The notes below the pieces were generated by a model, which had not been told where the DNA came from, ran no database searches, and saw only the letters and a list, made by a program, of their open reading frames with translations. The position numbers and the translations under genes are program-made. A stretch of 14,746 nucleotides of DNA from Halieaceae bacterium (GTDB lineage Bacteria; Pseudomonadota; Gammaproteobacteria; Pseudomonadales; Halieaceae): the NCBI GenBank assembly GCA_011523115.1, contig WTHO01000282.1, positions 1-14,746 of the forward strand. The letters run 5' to 3'. Below, piece after piece: positions 1-7,841 of the stretch (position 1 is its first letter; every line of letters begins with the position of its first letter).

Positions 1-3000
1 CGGTCGACCGCAGCACCGCCGACGGCTTCAACCCGCGCGGCGCGCTCCGCATTAGAGACCATGCCCACCACATCAAGACCACTACTTACGGCACTGCGCA
101 GGCAGTCATAGCCGGTCCCCGTCGAGGCGCCCTCAACAAACAGCCGCTTGTTGGGCTCGATATCGAGCGTGTGATAAAGCGCGCGGTGGATCGTTCCCAA
201 TGTCAAACCATAGGAGCCCGCCTCTTCGAAGCTAAGGCTAGGCAGTTTCGGATGTAGCTGTGGCCCTTGCACTGTCAGGAACTGCGCGTGGCTTCCGTCG
301 TTGCGCTCGTACCCCTGAATGCGGAAGTCCGCCGCCATGGGGTCGAGCCCCTGATCAGGTGAGAGCAACTCGCTTTGACCAGAGTAGACGGTGCAGACAT
401 CACCGACCGTGAGGCGGCCCTCTGCGATCAACTCGCTCCCTAGGCGAACAATCATTGCCACGCCGCCCGATCCCGTGACCTGCACATCGGCATCACGGGC
501 GTCGAAGGGGGATACAGGAATACCCGTAATCGCCCAGATATCGTTGAAGTTCATCTCGGAGGCCAGCACGTAGACCAACGCCTCGTTGGGCTCTGGCTCA
601 GGAGTCTCAAAGATCAATTTGATTTCGGCGTCGACCGGGTCGCCGTGGGCGGGCTTACCGTCCTCGGCAGACTTGGGCACGCCGTAGCCATATTGATAAC
701 GCGGGATTGGCGTGACCCCCGGGAAGAAACTCGCGCCCATGGGCAACAGATCGCCCGACGCCAACAGATCGTCGACTTGCTCGCCAGAGGCAGTAGGTGC
801 GACTTCAGCATACTGCGTCGGTAGCGGTGCACTGCGCTTTTCAAGAAATGCGGTGATACCCGTCGGTCCGGATTCGGGGTCGCAGACTGCCTCAGCAAAT
901 AGCTCAGCCTCGTGCAGCAGACCGGCGGACTGGCCCTTTTCAGCACCGACTGCCACCGCATCTAAAACGCGCGCGACCTGCTTTTCGCGACCGCTGGCTC
1001 GAATCTGTGCCAGTGCCTGTCGCAAGGCCGGTTGCTCAAGAATGGCCTCGGAGTATGCGATCGCCTCATCGCGAGCAGTCAGCGCCTTCTGGTGCTCGTC
1101 CTGGGCCGCTGCTAGCGGGCCACTGTTGGCGAAGTAGTCGCGCAGGCGCGCCATGGCGACCTCTACGGGGGAGGCGGCGGCTTCCGTTACCACCTCGTCA
1201 ACCAGACCACAGTCGACGGCCTCTGAGGTGGAGATATTGCGACCGCTGACCATCAGGCGCAGCGCTTCAGCCATACCAGCCTCGCCGCGCCGGCGGTGCA
1301 GCTTGCGGACCAGTCGCTGCGTGCCGCCATAGCCCGGCAGCAGATTGAGGTTGATTTCGGGTTGACCAAACTGTGCATGCTCTGCGGCAATCACATAAGA
1401 ACAGGCCAGTACCAGTTCGTTACCGCCACCGAGTGCCGGCCCGTTTACCGCCGCAATCACCGGCTTGCCGAGTTGCTCCAGCGCGGCAAATGCGGCCTGC
1501 GCGGCATTGGGCGGCGTGCGTGCCGACTCTATATCGCCGGCCTCGCCGACTTCCAACAGTTCCTTGACGTCGGCGCCGGCAACAAAGGCGCCGCGGGCAC
1601 CCGTAATCACCACCGCGTCGACATCATCCTGATGCTCGAGTTGCTGCACGACGGTATGGAGCTCGTCGAGGGTCCGTTCGTTTAAGGCATTGACGGGTGG
1701 GTGGTTAATGACCAATAGCGCGACTTTATGATCTTCATCAAGACGATGGGTTTCAACGCGCAGGTAGCGCCAGGTCTGAATAATCTGCCGCGCCTCGGCG
1801 AGGCGGCCAAAGTCGCGCCACTGCGCCACGGCGCTTTGGATTTCTTCCACGGATTCTGGGTTACGCAGCGTGGAAAGGTCGCCCAGCGGCTGATCCAGCA
1901 AAATAGCACGCAGTGTTCGCCGCATGTATTTGCCCGATCGTGTTTCCGGAAAGGCTGATACCACCAGAAAATCAGAGGGCACCGCGGTGGCGCCTTTTTC
2001 GGTGCGGACCAGATTCTGAAGGCGGGACAGGTCCTCGTCGGATAATTTACGACCCGCTGCCGCGACCAAGAACGCGACTGGCGTCTCGCCTTTTTCATCA
2101 TGGGGGGCGCCTACTACGACCACATTGCCCACGGGAGAATCCTGCCGCAGGGTCTTGTCGCGCAGTATTGCGCCCTCAATCTCTTCCGTACCGATGCGGT
2201 GGCCGGAGACGTTAATGACGTCATCGGATCGGCCGTGAAGGGTAAACGCACCCTCGTCACCACGGCGCGCGTAGTCGCCCTGGGTGTAGGTGAGTTCGCC
2301 GTCCCATCGGCTGAAATAGACCTCGGTGAAGCGGTCAATATCGCCCCGCCAGTCGCCGGAGCCCAGCGTGTCGCCATCGCCCCACAACGTGCGTGCCAGA
2401 TAAGGGTAGGGCTGGTTAATCACCAGTTCTCCCTTTTCGCCCGCTTCAGCTTCACGCCACTGGGTGACGGTGCCTTTATCGCTGGTTTCCTCAACGATGC
2501 GCACCTGCGCCTGAATCCAGGGCAGAGGCCAGGTTTTGGCGTCGGCATCCAGCGGTTTAAATCCGCCCCACGGACAGGAGAAGACGATCCCACCGTGCTC
2601 AGTGGCCCAGTAGGAATTGATGTAATGCGCGCAGATATTGTCCATCGCGAACCTCTGCACGGCGGGCGACACGGGTTCGGCGCAGAAGGTTCCGACCTTG
2701 AGCGTCGACATGTCATAGCGAGACATTTCCTGGGTGCTCGCCGGGTCTGTCATCACGGCCTTGAGGAAAGTCGAGCCCGCTTTGAACAAGGTCACCTTGT
2801 TGCGCTCGATAATCGACGCAAATCGCCCGGCATGGGGGAAGAGCGGCGAGCCCTCTGCGATCACTGTGGACATGCCGAAGGCCAATGGCGCGGCGATCAG
2901 ATAGGACTGGCCCGTAATCCAGCCCGGGTCCCCAATGACATAGAGACAATCATCCTGATTGGCATTGAAGACCGTTCGCATGGTGTGGGTCACACCGGCT

Positions 3001-4268
3001 AACCAGCCGCCATGCGTGTGCACGACGCCTTTGGGTTTGCCCGTTGAACCTGAGGTGTAAATGATGAAGAGCGGCCAGTTAGCCTCAACGGGGACCGCCG
3101 GTATGGTGGCGCCCACTGCCTGCCAGAAGGCATTGTCATCCAATCCATCCAGGCCAGCACGATCAGCCACCTTGGCATCTGCCAGCATCTCGGCTTCAAC
3201 CTTCGCTACCAAGTCGTGTGACCAGCTATCCCGGCTGTGCTCAACGATGTCGTTACCGGTGTAGCGCACCACAATGACATGACTGACATCATGGCCGACA
3301 TTAGCCAGCTCACTGGCCACAGTGGTTCTCAGCTCCGCAATGACTTCCGGTGCCGTACCGCGCTCGCGCTCCAGTGCCAGACCCAGTTCGCGCATGACGT
3401 CGGCACGTTCGAGGGTGATCTCCCCCGCAACCGCGTCGGCCACCTGAGATTCAAGGCGCTCCGCAACGTCTGCCGGTAAACGTGATTTCAAGGTATCAGA
3501 CAGCGCCTTCAATGCGGCTGGTCTGGGCACGTAATTATCCAATGCGGGGTCGGCATAGGTGCTCTTGTAAGGCACGACCTCGGCGTTTCGATAGCCACCG
3601 TCGGCTGTGATGACGACTTTAGCGCCCGCGTCGTGGATGCGGTCTGAAAGTGTTTTTGCCGAGAAGCCACCAAAAACGGGGGTGTAGATGACGCCGAGTC
3701 TCTGCGCAGCCAGTATGTAAAAAATCTGCTCGACGATGTTGGGTAAGTTCAGCGCGATGCGATCGCCGGCGCTGAGTCCCAGGTGCTTGAGCACCCGTGC
3801 ACGCAAAGCGACCTCGATCAGCAGTTCTCGATAACTCAGCCGTTGTTCAAATACCGGGCCACCACGACCCTCATTCTTGGAGGGGTCCCATCGATCTCCC
3901 TCGAAAACAACAGACTGCTGAGCGCCCCTTCCTGCAAGGACGTGGCGGTCCAAAAGGTTAAAGCAGGCATTGGTTTGGCCGTCGACGAACCATCTGAAGA
4001 AGGGCGCGGCGCTGTCATCCAGCGCGGTGCTCCATGGCATCCATTCGGCGGCGGTTTCCGCGCCCTCAGCCGATACCGCATGCCAGCCAGACCAATTACC
4101 CTGCTCACCTTTCGAAACCCATTGGTTTGCTGCGGAGTCGAACCAGTGCAGTTCCCGGGCAGCGATCGATGCGTGGTAATCAGCGGGGTCGCTCACTGCG
4201 TGGGTGCGCGCCCGTTCCTCGTCTTGCTGGGATGTTAAAAGACCCCATTCCCCGTCGTGATGTGTCAC
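1..4268 (-). CDS. pcs: Propionyl-CoA synthase, trifunctional fusion (partial: C-terminus beyond left edge)
   Basis: Converts 3-hydroxypropionate to propionyl-CoA (ATP, CoA, NADPH) through 3-hydroxypropionyl-CoA and acrylyl-CoA. One open frame of 1422 residues, without stop or frameshift at the points checked. Domain 1, acetyl-CoA-synthetase-like, about 1-835: P-loop YTSGSTGKPKG at 404-414, SYWATEHGG, GHRIGTEEIE, and SGKYMRR with the catalytic lysine at about K780. Domain 2, crotonase-fold hydratase, about 845-1110: GGGNE with E951 and QPE with E971 match the two catalytic glutamates. Domain 3, MDR-type enoyl-CoA reductase, from about 1200: EMNFNDIWA at 1238 and nucleotide-binding GASTGTG at 1380-1386, then cut off. 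The family is about 1800 residues, so about 400 are missing. An insertion of about 80 residues (245-326) lies in domain 1. GTG start at 4268 has AGGAGG 4 nt upstream, and an in-frame TGA at 4284-4286 rules out a longer protein. The fusion order excludes plain acetyl-CoA synthetase. Confidence 0.95.
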   Translation of the reverse strand, partial: MTHHDGEWGLLTSQQDEERARTHAVSDPADYHASIAARELHWFDSAANQWVSKGEQGNWSGWHAVSAEGAETAAEWMPWSTALDDSAAPFFRWFVDGQTNACFNLLDRHVLAGRGAQQSVVFEGDRWDPSKNEGRGGPVFEQRLSYRELLIEVALRARVLKHLGLSAGDRIALNLPNIVEQIFYILAAQRLGVIYTPVFGGFSAKTLSDRIHDAGAKVVITADGGYRNAEVVPYKSTYADPALDNYVPRPAALKALSDTLKSRLPADVAERLESQVADAVAGEITLERADVMRELGLALERERGTAPEVIAELRTTVASELANVGHDVSHVIVVRYTGNDIVEHSRDSWSHDLVAKVEAEMLADAKVADRAGLDGLDDNAFWQAVGATIPAVPVEANWPLFIIYTSGSTGKPKGVVHTHGGWLAGVTHTMRTVFNANQDDCLYVIGDPGWITGQSYLIAAPLAFGMSTVIAEGSPLFPHAGRFASIIERNKVTLFKAGSTFLKAVMTDPASTQEMSRYDMSTLKVGTFCAEPVSPAVQRFAMDNICAHYINSYWATEHGGIVFSCPWGGFKPLDADAKTWPLPWIQAQVRIVEETSDKGTVTQWREAEAGEKGELVINQPYPYLARTLWGDGDTLGSGDWRGDIDRFTEVYFSRWDGELTYTQGDYARRGDEGAFTLHGRSDDVINVSGHRIGTEEIEGAILRDKTLRQDSPVGNVVVVGAPHDEKGETPVAFLVAAAGRKLSDEDLSRLQNLVRTEKGATAVPSDFLVVSAFPETRSGKYMRRTLRAILLDQPLGDLSTLRNPESVEEIQSAVAQWRDFGRLAEARQIIQTWRYLRVETHRLDEDHKVALLVINHPPVNALNERTLDELHTVVQQLEHQDDVDAVVITGARGAFVAGADVKELLEVGEAGDIESARTPPNAAQAAFAALEQLGKPVIAAVNGPALGGGNELVLACSYVIAAEHAQFGQPEINLNLLPGYGGTQRLVRKLHRRRGEAGMAEALRLMVSGRNISTSEAVDCGLVDEVVTEAAASPVEVAMARLRDYFANSGPLAAAQDEHQKALTARDEAIAYSEAILEQPALRQALAQIRASGREKQVARVLDAVAVGAEKGQSAGLLHEAELFAEAVCDPESGPTGITAFLEKRSAPLPTQYAEVAPTASGEQVDDLLASGDLLPMGASFFPGVTPIPRYQYGYGVPKSAEDGKPAHGDPVDAEIKLIFETPEPEPNEALVYVLASEMNFNDIWAITGIPVSPFDARDADVQVTGSGGVAMIVRLGSELIAEGRLTVGDVCTVYSGQSELLSPDQGLDPMAADFRIQGYERNDGSHAQFLTVQGPQLHPKLPSLSFEEAGSYGLTLGTIHRALYHTLDIEPNKRLFVEGASTGTGYDCLRSAVSSGLDVVGMVSNAERAARVEAVGGAAVD

Positions 4269-4648
4269 AACGCCTCCTCTCTCTCAAAAGGCGGCGGCCG
4301 CCAAGCCCCGGAAAAACCGGTCGCTTGCAGACGCGCACCCTAATGTGTTCCCGGCGATACGGCATGCCCGAAGCGACAGAGTCATCCCCAGAGTGGCCTT
4401 CTTTGCCTGATGGCAAGCGGCCTGTAGACACTGACATTCGGGGTACGCCAACTATTACCATCTGGATCACTTGTTTTGACGCGACAAAAGCTTCAGCGGG
4501 GGGGTGTCGCGTGCCATTAGGAAGACTCTGGGCCCAGCTATCATGACGGCGCCCTCAAGCAACGCTATGCTCCGTGTTGCTGCGAGTGATTCATCCGCAA
4601 AAAACTTAGGTCTGAGTGGCTGTGCAGCTAACCCGACAGGACATCATC
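4269..4648. other. 380-bp intergenic region between divergent pcs and MOSC gene
   Basis: No convincing gene is seen here; short frames lack a Shine-Dalgarno sequence or family features. It must hold the promoters of pcs (minus) and of the MOSC gene (plus), but I found no strong sigma-70 hexamer pair for either. Visible structures: a NotI-like palindrome GGCGGCCGCC in the pcs leader next to its ribosome site, a small inverted repeat TTGCC-TGAT-GGCAA at 4403-4416, a near-palindrome at 4474-4489 (listed separately), and AGCAAC/GTTGCT arms at 4558-4563 and 4576-4581. None is followed by a T-run on the matching strand. Confidence 0.6.
4474..4489. promoter_or_regulatory. Near-palindrome, candidate operator
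   Basis: TTTTGACGCGACAAAA is symmetric in 14 of 16 positions around a central CGCG. It lies about 205 bp upstream of the pcs GTG and about 160 bp upstream of the MOSC start, in the shared intergenic region. A central CG with outer T/A runs resembles repressor sites in general, but no regulator gene is in the window and no family can be assigned. Confidence 0.3.
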
Positions 4649-5152
4649 ATGACAGCACGCTCGCATCCCCTCGACCGTTATCTCAATACCTTGGGTGAGG
4701 GGTTAGTCGACTGGATCGGAGTGCGGCCTCGCAGACGCGAGCCGCTGATGGCTGTGCCGAATGTTTTAGCAGTCGCTGATAGGGGCTTGGAGGGCGATCA
4801 CCGTATGGCCAAAACGCCGGGCTCGGGACGGCAGGTTACCCTGATCTCAGCTGAATTTATTGACCATATTGCTGCTCAGTTGGGCGTAGAGGCGCTGCAT
4901 CCCAGTCGTTTACGCCGCAACATCGTCATCTCCGGGATCAACCTCAATGCGCTCCGCCGGCAGCGATTTTGGGTTGGGGAGGCGCTCTTCGAGGCGAGTC
5001 AGCTTTGCCACCCCTGCGCGAGGATGGAGGCCGAGTTGGGCCCGGGCGGCGTGATCGCGATGTACGGCTACGGCGGGCTCTGCGCCAAGATTATTAGTAG
5101 CGGAGACATCGAAGTGGGTGCGGCCGTCAGGTGGCTGGGGCGCTCACCGTGA
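4649..5152 (+). CDS. MOSC domain-containing protein
   Basis: A 167-residue stand-alone MOSC domain (the C-terminal domain of molybdenum cofactor sulfurases, also in YiiM-type proteins). Diagnostic stretches are GLEGDHR, then GRQVTLISAE, RRNIVISGINL, the cysteine motif CHPCARME and a C-terminal YGYGGLCAKI. The cysteine is the expected sulfur- or Moco-ligand residue of the family; the actual substrate is unknown. No N-terminal beta-barrel or ferredoxin domain is present. The ATG at 4649 is preferred because AGGA sits 7 nt upstream; a GTG at 4616 would add 11 residues without a ribosome site. The stop overlaps the next gene's start (GTGA), so the two are probably co-transcribed and translationally coupled with a TauE/SafE-type exporter. 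This supports a role around sulfur compounds, as inference only. Confidence 0.85.
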   Translation: MTARSHPLDRYLNTLGEGLVDWIGVRPRRREPLMAVPNVLAVADRGLEGDHRMAKTPGSGRQVTLISAEFIDHIAAQLGVEALHPSRLRRNIVISGINLNALRRQRFWVGEALFEASQLCHPCARMEAELGPGGVIAMYGYGGLCAKIISSGDIEVGAAVRWLGRSP

Positions 5153-5907
5153 GTTGGAACCCCTTAGCGCTGCCAGCTGATCAGGTGTTGCTGGTCGCCC
5201 TCTCTGTGGGCTTGGCGGCCCTCATCAGAGCGTTTACCGGGTTTGGTTTTGCGATGCTCGTGGTGCCCGCCTTCTCTCTATTTTTGTCGCCCGGCGATGC
5301 CGTCGTACTGAGCGCTGTGCTGGCGCTTTTGCTGGGGCTGATGAGTTACCGATCCTGGTGGGGTCTGTTTCCGGTAGCGCCTGCTAAATTCATGTTGATG
5401 GGTGCTGTGCTTGGCACAGCTATCGGCGTCTGGTTTTTGGCATCGCTCTCGGTGACCGAATTCCAGCTGTGGATCGGGGTGCTGGTGGTCATTGCTTCCA
5501 TCGTGCTGTCTCGCTTTACGCCCAGTGAGAGACCTGCCTCAGGAGCGACTTCGCTCGGCACCGGCGTGGCGTCAGGGCTAATGAATGGCGCATTTGCGAT
5601 TCCGGGTCCACCGGTCATTCTCTATGTTATCGCCACCATGACTGAAGCAACCCAGTCTCGTGCGTTTCTGATGATGTTTTTCTGGTGCTCGAGCATTGTG
5701 TCGCTGGCCATGTTTGCACTGGCAGGATTGGTAACGCCGAGGCCGTTTCAACTGCTCTGGGTGGCGCTGCCAGCGATGTGGCTGGGTAATCAGGTTGGAG
5801 ATTGGGCCTTCACTCGCTTTGCTGGCGCGGCCTACCGGCCTTTCGTCGTGGGGTTATGTGTTTTGATCGGACTGACCATCTCGGCGAAAGCCATCTGGTG
5901 GGGCTAA
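5149..5907 (+). CDS. TauE/SafE (TSUP) family membrane permease
   Basis: A 252-residue, strongly hydrophobic inner-membrane protein with about eight predicted membrane segments. The N-terminal GFGFAML repeat region (IRAFTGFGFAMLVVP), and a second-half counterpart (GVASGLMNGAFAIPGPPVILY) with the Gly-Pro-Pro motif, are typical of the sulfite exporter TauE/SafE family, which moves sulfite, sulfoacetate or other organosulfur anions. The substrate cannot be read from the sequence. Start: GTG at 5149 forms the classic GTGA overlap with the MOSC stop and has GGGG about 8 nt upstream; GTG at 5131 in the same frame would add 6 residues. The stop (5905-5907) directly abuts the stop of the convergent smpB gene, leaving no room for a terminator between them. 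Confidence 0.88.
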   Translation: MSWNPLALPADQVLLVALSVGLAALIRAFTGFGFAMLVVPAFSLFLSPGDAVVLSAVLALLLGLMSYRSWWGLFPVAPAKFMLMGAVLGTAIGVWFLASLSVTEFQLWIGVLVVIASIVLSRFTPSERPASGATSLGTGVASGLMNGAFAIPGPPVILYVIATMTEATQSRAFLMMFFWCSSIVSLAMFALAGLVTPRPFQLLWVALPAMWLGNQVGDWAFTRFAGAAYRPFVVGLCVLIGLTISAKAIWWG

Positions 5908-6393
5908 TCACTGTTTTACATTATCTCGCACGATACGCGCTTTCTGTCTTTGCCAGTCGCGATCGCGCTCAGTTTCTCGCTTGTCGTGGAGTTTCTTGCC
6001 GGTCGCCAAGTCGATGCGCGCCTTCACCAGATGTCCTTTCCAATACAGCGCGGTGCACACGCAGGTTTGACCCTTTTGCGTGACACCGGCGTTAATTTGT
6101 GCCAGCTCTTTTTTATGCAAGAGTAGTTTTCTGGTGCGGGTCGGATCCGATACGAAGTGCGTCGATACCGTATCAAGTGGCGTAATGTTTGCTCCCAAGA
6201 GAAACGCCTCCCCACCCTTCATCAGCACGTAGCTGTCAGTCAGCTGCACTTTGCCAGCCCGAAGAGATTTGACCTCCCATCCCGCCAGTGAAACGCCCGC
6301 CTCAAAGGATTGCAGCAGGTGATAGTCGAAGCGTGCTCTTTTGTTCTGGGCGATGGTATTGTCTGACGGTTTGTTGCGTTTGGATTTCGCCAT
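5908..6393 (-). CDS. smpB: SsrA-binding protein SmpB
   Basis: A 161-residue tmRNA partner that delivers SsrA RNA to stalled ribosomes in trans-translation. Visible features are a basic start (MAKSKRNK), [10 protein letters not shown], the OB-fold core [18 protein letters not shown], a central HKKELAQI segment, and the lysine/arginine-rich tail [16 protein letters not shown] that enters the decoding centre. Length is normal for the family. The open frame extends 48 codons further upstream to 6537, but that part resembles no SmpB and overlaps the divergent transporter gene, so ATG 6393 is taken. No Shine-Dalgarno sequence precedes it; instead TATAAT lies 6 nt upstream (see the promoter entry). 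The ssrA gene itself is not in the window. Confidence 0.95.
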   Translation of the reverse strand: MAKSKRNKPSDNTIAQNKRARFDYHLLQSFEAGVSLAGWEVKSLRAGKVQLTDSYVLMKGGEAFLLGANITPLDTVSTHFVSDPTRTRKLLLHKKELAQINAGVTQKGQTCVCTALYWKGHLVKARIDLATGKKLHDKRETERDRDWQRQKARIVRDNVKQ

Positions 6394-6399
6394 GCGGGC

Positions 6400-6405
6400 A
6401 TTATA
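6400..6405 (-). promoter_or_regulatory. Perfect -10 hexamer TATAAT close to the smpB start
   Basis: On the minus strand TATAAT ends 6 nt before the smpB ATG, with no Shine-Dalgarno sequence between. If used, transcription would begin at or next to the A of the start codon and give a leaderless mRNA. No -35 resembling TTGACA is seen at 16-18 nt spacing, nor a TGn extended -10, so the call is tentative. Confidence 0.4.
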
Positions 6406-6479
6406 CGGGCGTGCGTTCCAGACCGCGCCGGTATTCTTACATTCCAACACAGGCCCGAGGATTCGAGCAGGGGTTGATT

Positions 6480-7793
6480 GTGCTGGATGACAACATCCCT
6501 CAACCATGGCGGGCGCGGACCACCTTGGTGTTGACACTGACGTTGCTAGCCATGGGTCTCGGCAATATCCAACGGATGCCGTTTTTGATGGGGGAGTACG
6601 GCGGGGCGCCGTTCTTCGTCTCTTACCTTATTGCGCTGTGCTTGTTGAGCGTTCCGGTGCTAATTGCCGAGGTGACCGTCGGCAGTTTGGGCAGAGGCTC
6701 TCCCGGTCTCGCAATACATTGGGCCGCGAGTACCGCCAACGTGGACTCACGTTGGCGGTATCTGGGTGTGGCGCAAGCACTGCTGGCATTGCTGCTCGCT
6801 GCTGTCGCGTCATTCATGGCCGCATGGTGTCTGCACTGGGCCGGCACCTTGTACTCGGGTACGTTGGCGTCAGCCAGTGCCGTCGATGTGGCGCAGGCTT
6901 TCACGATGCGCCTCGATGATCGCGCCGCCCAATTGATGCCGATGCTGATCGTTCTTGCCGTATCCGGAGCAATATCGGCTATGGGTATCCGGGTCGGTAT
7001 GGGGTTGCTGGCTTGGGTATGCCTGCCGGCAGTTGCCGTCACCTTATTCGGCGTGCTGGACTTTATTTTTTTCTATAGCGATTTGCGACCGGTTGAGGAC
7101 TTTGTTTTCGCGCGACGTCCGAGTGACTGGAGTGTCGAGGCATTCTCGCAGGCGGTTGTTGCAGCCGGTATGACCCTCGGTGCGGGGCTTGGCGTGGGGA
7201 TGGCGCTGGGTGCGCAGGCACCGCCGGGCCTGCCATGGGGGCGGTCGGTGCTCGCCGTTGCTGTGCTTGATACGACTTTTCTCATTGTCACAGCGGTCAT
7301 CATTTCAGCGCTGTTATTCGGGGCCAATGTCTCGCCGCAGGGCGGCCTGTCTGCTCTGTTGGTGGGTGTGCCCTACGCCTTTGCGAATCTCCCGCTTGGC
7401 GAAACGTATGGTGCACTGTTCTTTTTCGCGATGGCACTGATTTCCTGGAGCGCAGTGGTGGTGCTCTACGAGCCCGCACTGATGCTGCTAGCTAACGAGT
7501 GGGGCCTGGGTCGAGTGAGTGGCGCCATCCTGACCTCCACGATCACCGCGGTCACCGCAGCGATAGCTTTGTTCAGTGCTGATGCACCGCTATTGGACGT
7601 CGGGTACTGGGTGACTCGATCGTTCCTTCCTGCCAGTATTCTCGTCACGGCGCTCTTTGTTGGTTGGGTCTTGCCTAGGCCAATATTGCGCGGTGAACTC
7701 TTTCGTGAGCCCGCGTGGCTGTTTCGGCTGTGGTGGTGGTTGCTCCGCTGGTGTGCGCCTATTTGTTGCGTGCTGTGGTTGATCTTGGGTTAA
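6480..7793 (+). CDS. Sodium:neurotransmitter symporter (SNF/NSS) family transporter, divergent
   Basis: A 437-residue inner-membrane protein with about 11 membrane segments, the size of bacterial NSS members (LeuT/MhsT group), which import amino acids or related compounds with sodium. The first-segment signature is clear: [20 protein letters not shown] matches the family pattern GLGN-x-x-R-x-P with GE-x-[21 protein letters not shown] is the second-segment counterpart. The unwound sixth segment, normally rich in FFSLSLG, reads here [17 protein letters not shown], which is unlike LeuT, so the substrate cannot be predicted. Start: GTG 6480 with GGGG 6 nt upstream; the open frame reaches back to 6288 but that part lies inside smpB and is not transporter-like. 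A perfect 13-bp inverted repeat falls at codons 84-94, between segments 2 and 3. The gene separates smpB from ratA. Confidence 0.85.
   Translation: MLDDNIPQPWRARTTLVLTLTLLAMGLGNIQRMPFLMGEYGGAPFFVSYLIALCLLSVPVLIAEVTVGSLGRGSPGLAIHWAASTANVDSRWRYLGVAQALLALLLAAVASFMAAWCLHWAGTLYSGTLASASAVDVAQAFTMRLDDRAAQLMPMLIVLAVSGAISAMGIRVGMGLLAWVCLPAVAVTLFGVLDFIFFYSDLRPVEDFVFARRPSDWSVEAFSQAVVAAGMTLGAGLGVGMALGAQAPPGLPWGRSVLAVAVLDTTFLIVTAVIISALLFGANVSPQGGLSALLVGVPYAFANLPLGETYGALFFFAMALISWSAVVVLYEPALMLLANEWGLGRVSGAILTSTITAVTAAIALFSADAPLLDVGYWVTRSFLPASILVTALFVGWVLPRPILRGELFREPAWLFRLWWWLLRWCAPICCVLWLILG
6731..6760. repeat. Perfect 13-bp inverted repeat with 4-nt loop inside the transporter gene
   Basis: TACCGCCAACGTG (6731-6743), loop GACT (6744-6747), CACGTTGGCGGTA (6748-6760). 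The arms match at all 13 positions, and a G-U pair could extend the RNA stem by one. It encodes the loop between membrane segments 2 and 3. No T-run follows on either side, so it is not a standard intrinsic terminator. Confidence 0.9.
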
Positions 7794-7829
7794 ACCGAGT
7801 GTGCCTGAGCGGGTAGCGGTCGTGTTCTG

Positions 7830-7835
7830 TACACT
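7830..7835 (+). promoter_or_regulatory. Possible -10 hexamer TACACT close to the ratA start
   Basis: TACACT (4 of 6 matches to TATAAT) ends 6 nt before the ratA ATG, the same spacing as at smpB. No Shine-Dalgarno sequence precedes the ATG and no good -35 is seen. It lies within the imperfect repeat GTGT-TCTGT-ACAC. Weak evidence on its own. Confidence 0.25.
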
Positions 7836-7841
7836 GCGTCG

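Noticed and set aside
2100..3002. 300-residue plus-strand frame
   Set aside because: It lies antisense to the synthetase domain of pcs, whose opposite strand has conserved motifs throughout; the plus frame has no family features or ribosome site.
614..4108. Other frames of 60-150 residues on both strands across 391-4108
   Set aside because: All fall within the single continuous pcs frame and show no domain features; they are composition shadows of a GC-rich gene.
4034..4546. 170-residue plus frame spanning the pcs start and intergenic region
   Set aside because: Its first half is antisense to the pcs N-terminus and it is rich in Arg/Pro/Ser with no recognisable fold or Shine-Dalgarno sequence.
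5404..5420. 7-bp hairpin GCTGTGC-TTG-GCACAGC in the exporter gene
   Set aside because: Stems of 7 bp with short loops are expected a few times by chance in 15 kb; nothing else marks it.
6288..6479. 64-codon N-terminal extension of the transporter frame
   Set aside because: It runs through the 5' part of smpB on the other strand and resembles no NSS protein; GTG 6480 has a ribosome site.
6394..6537. 48-codon upstream extension of smpB
   Set aside because: SmpB proteins begin at the [12 protein letters not shown] position; the extension overlaps the transporter start.
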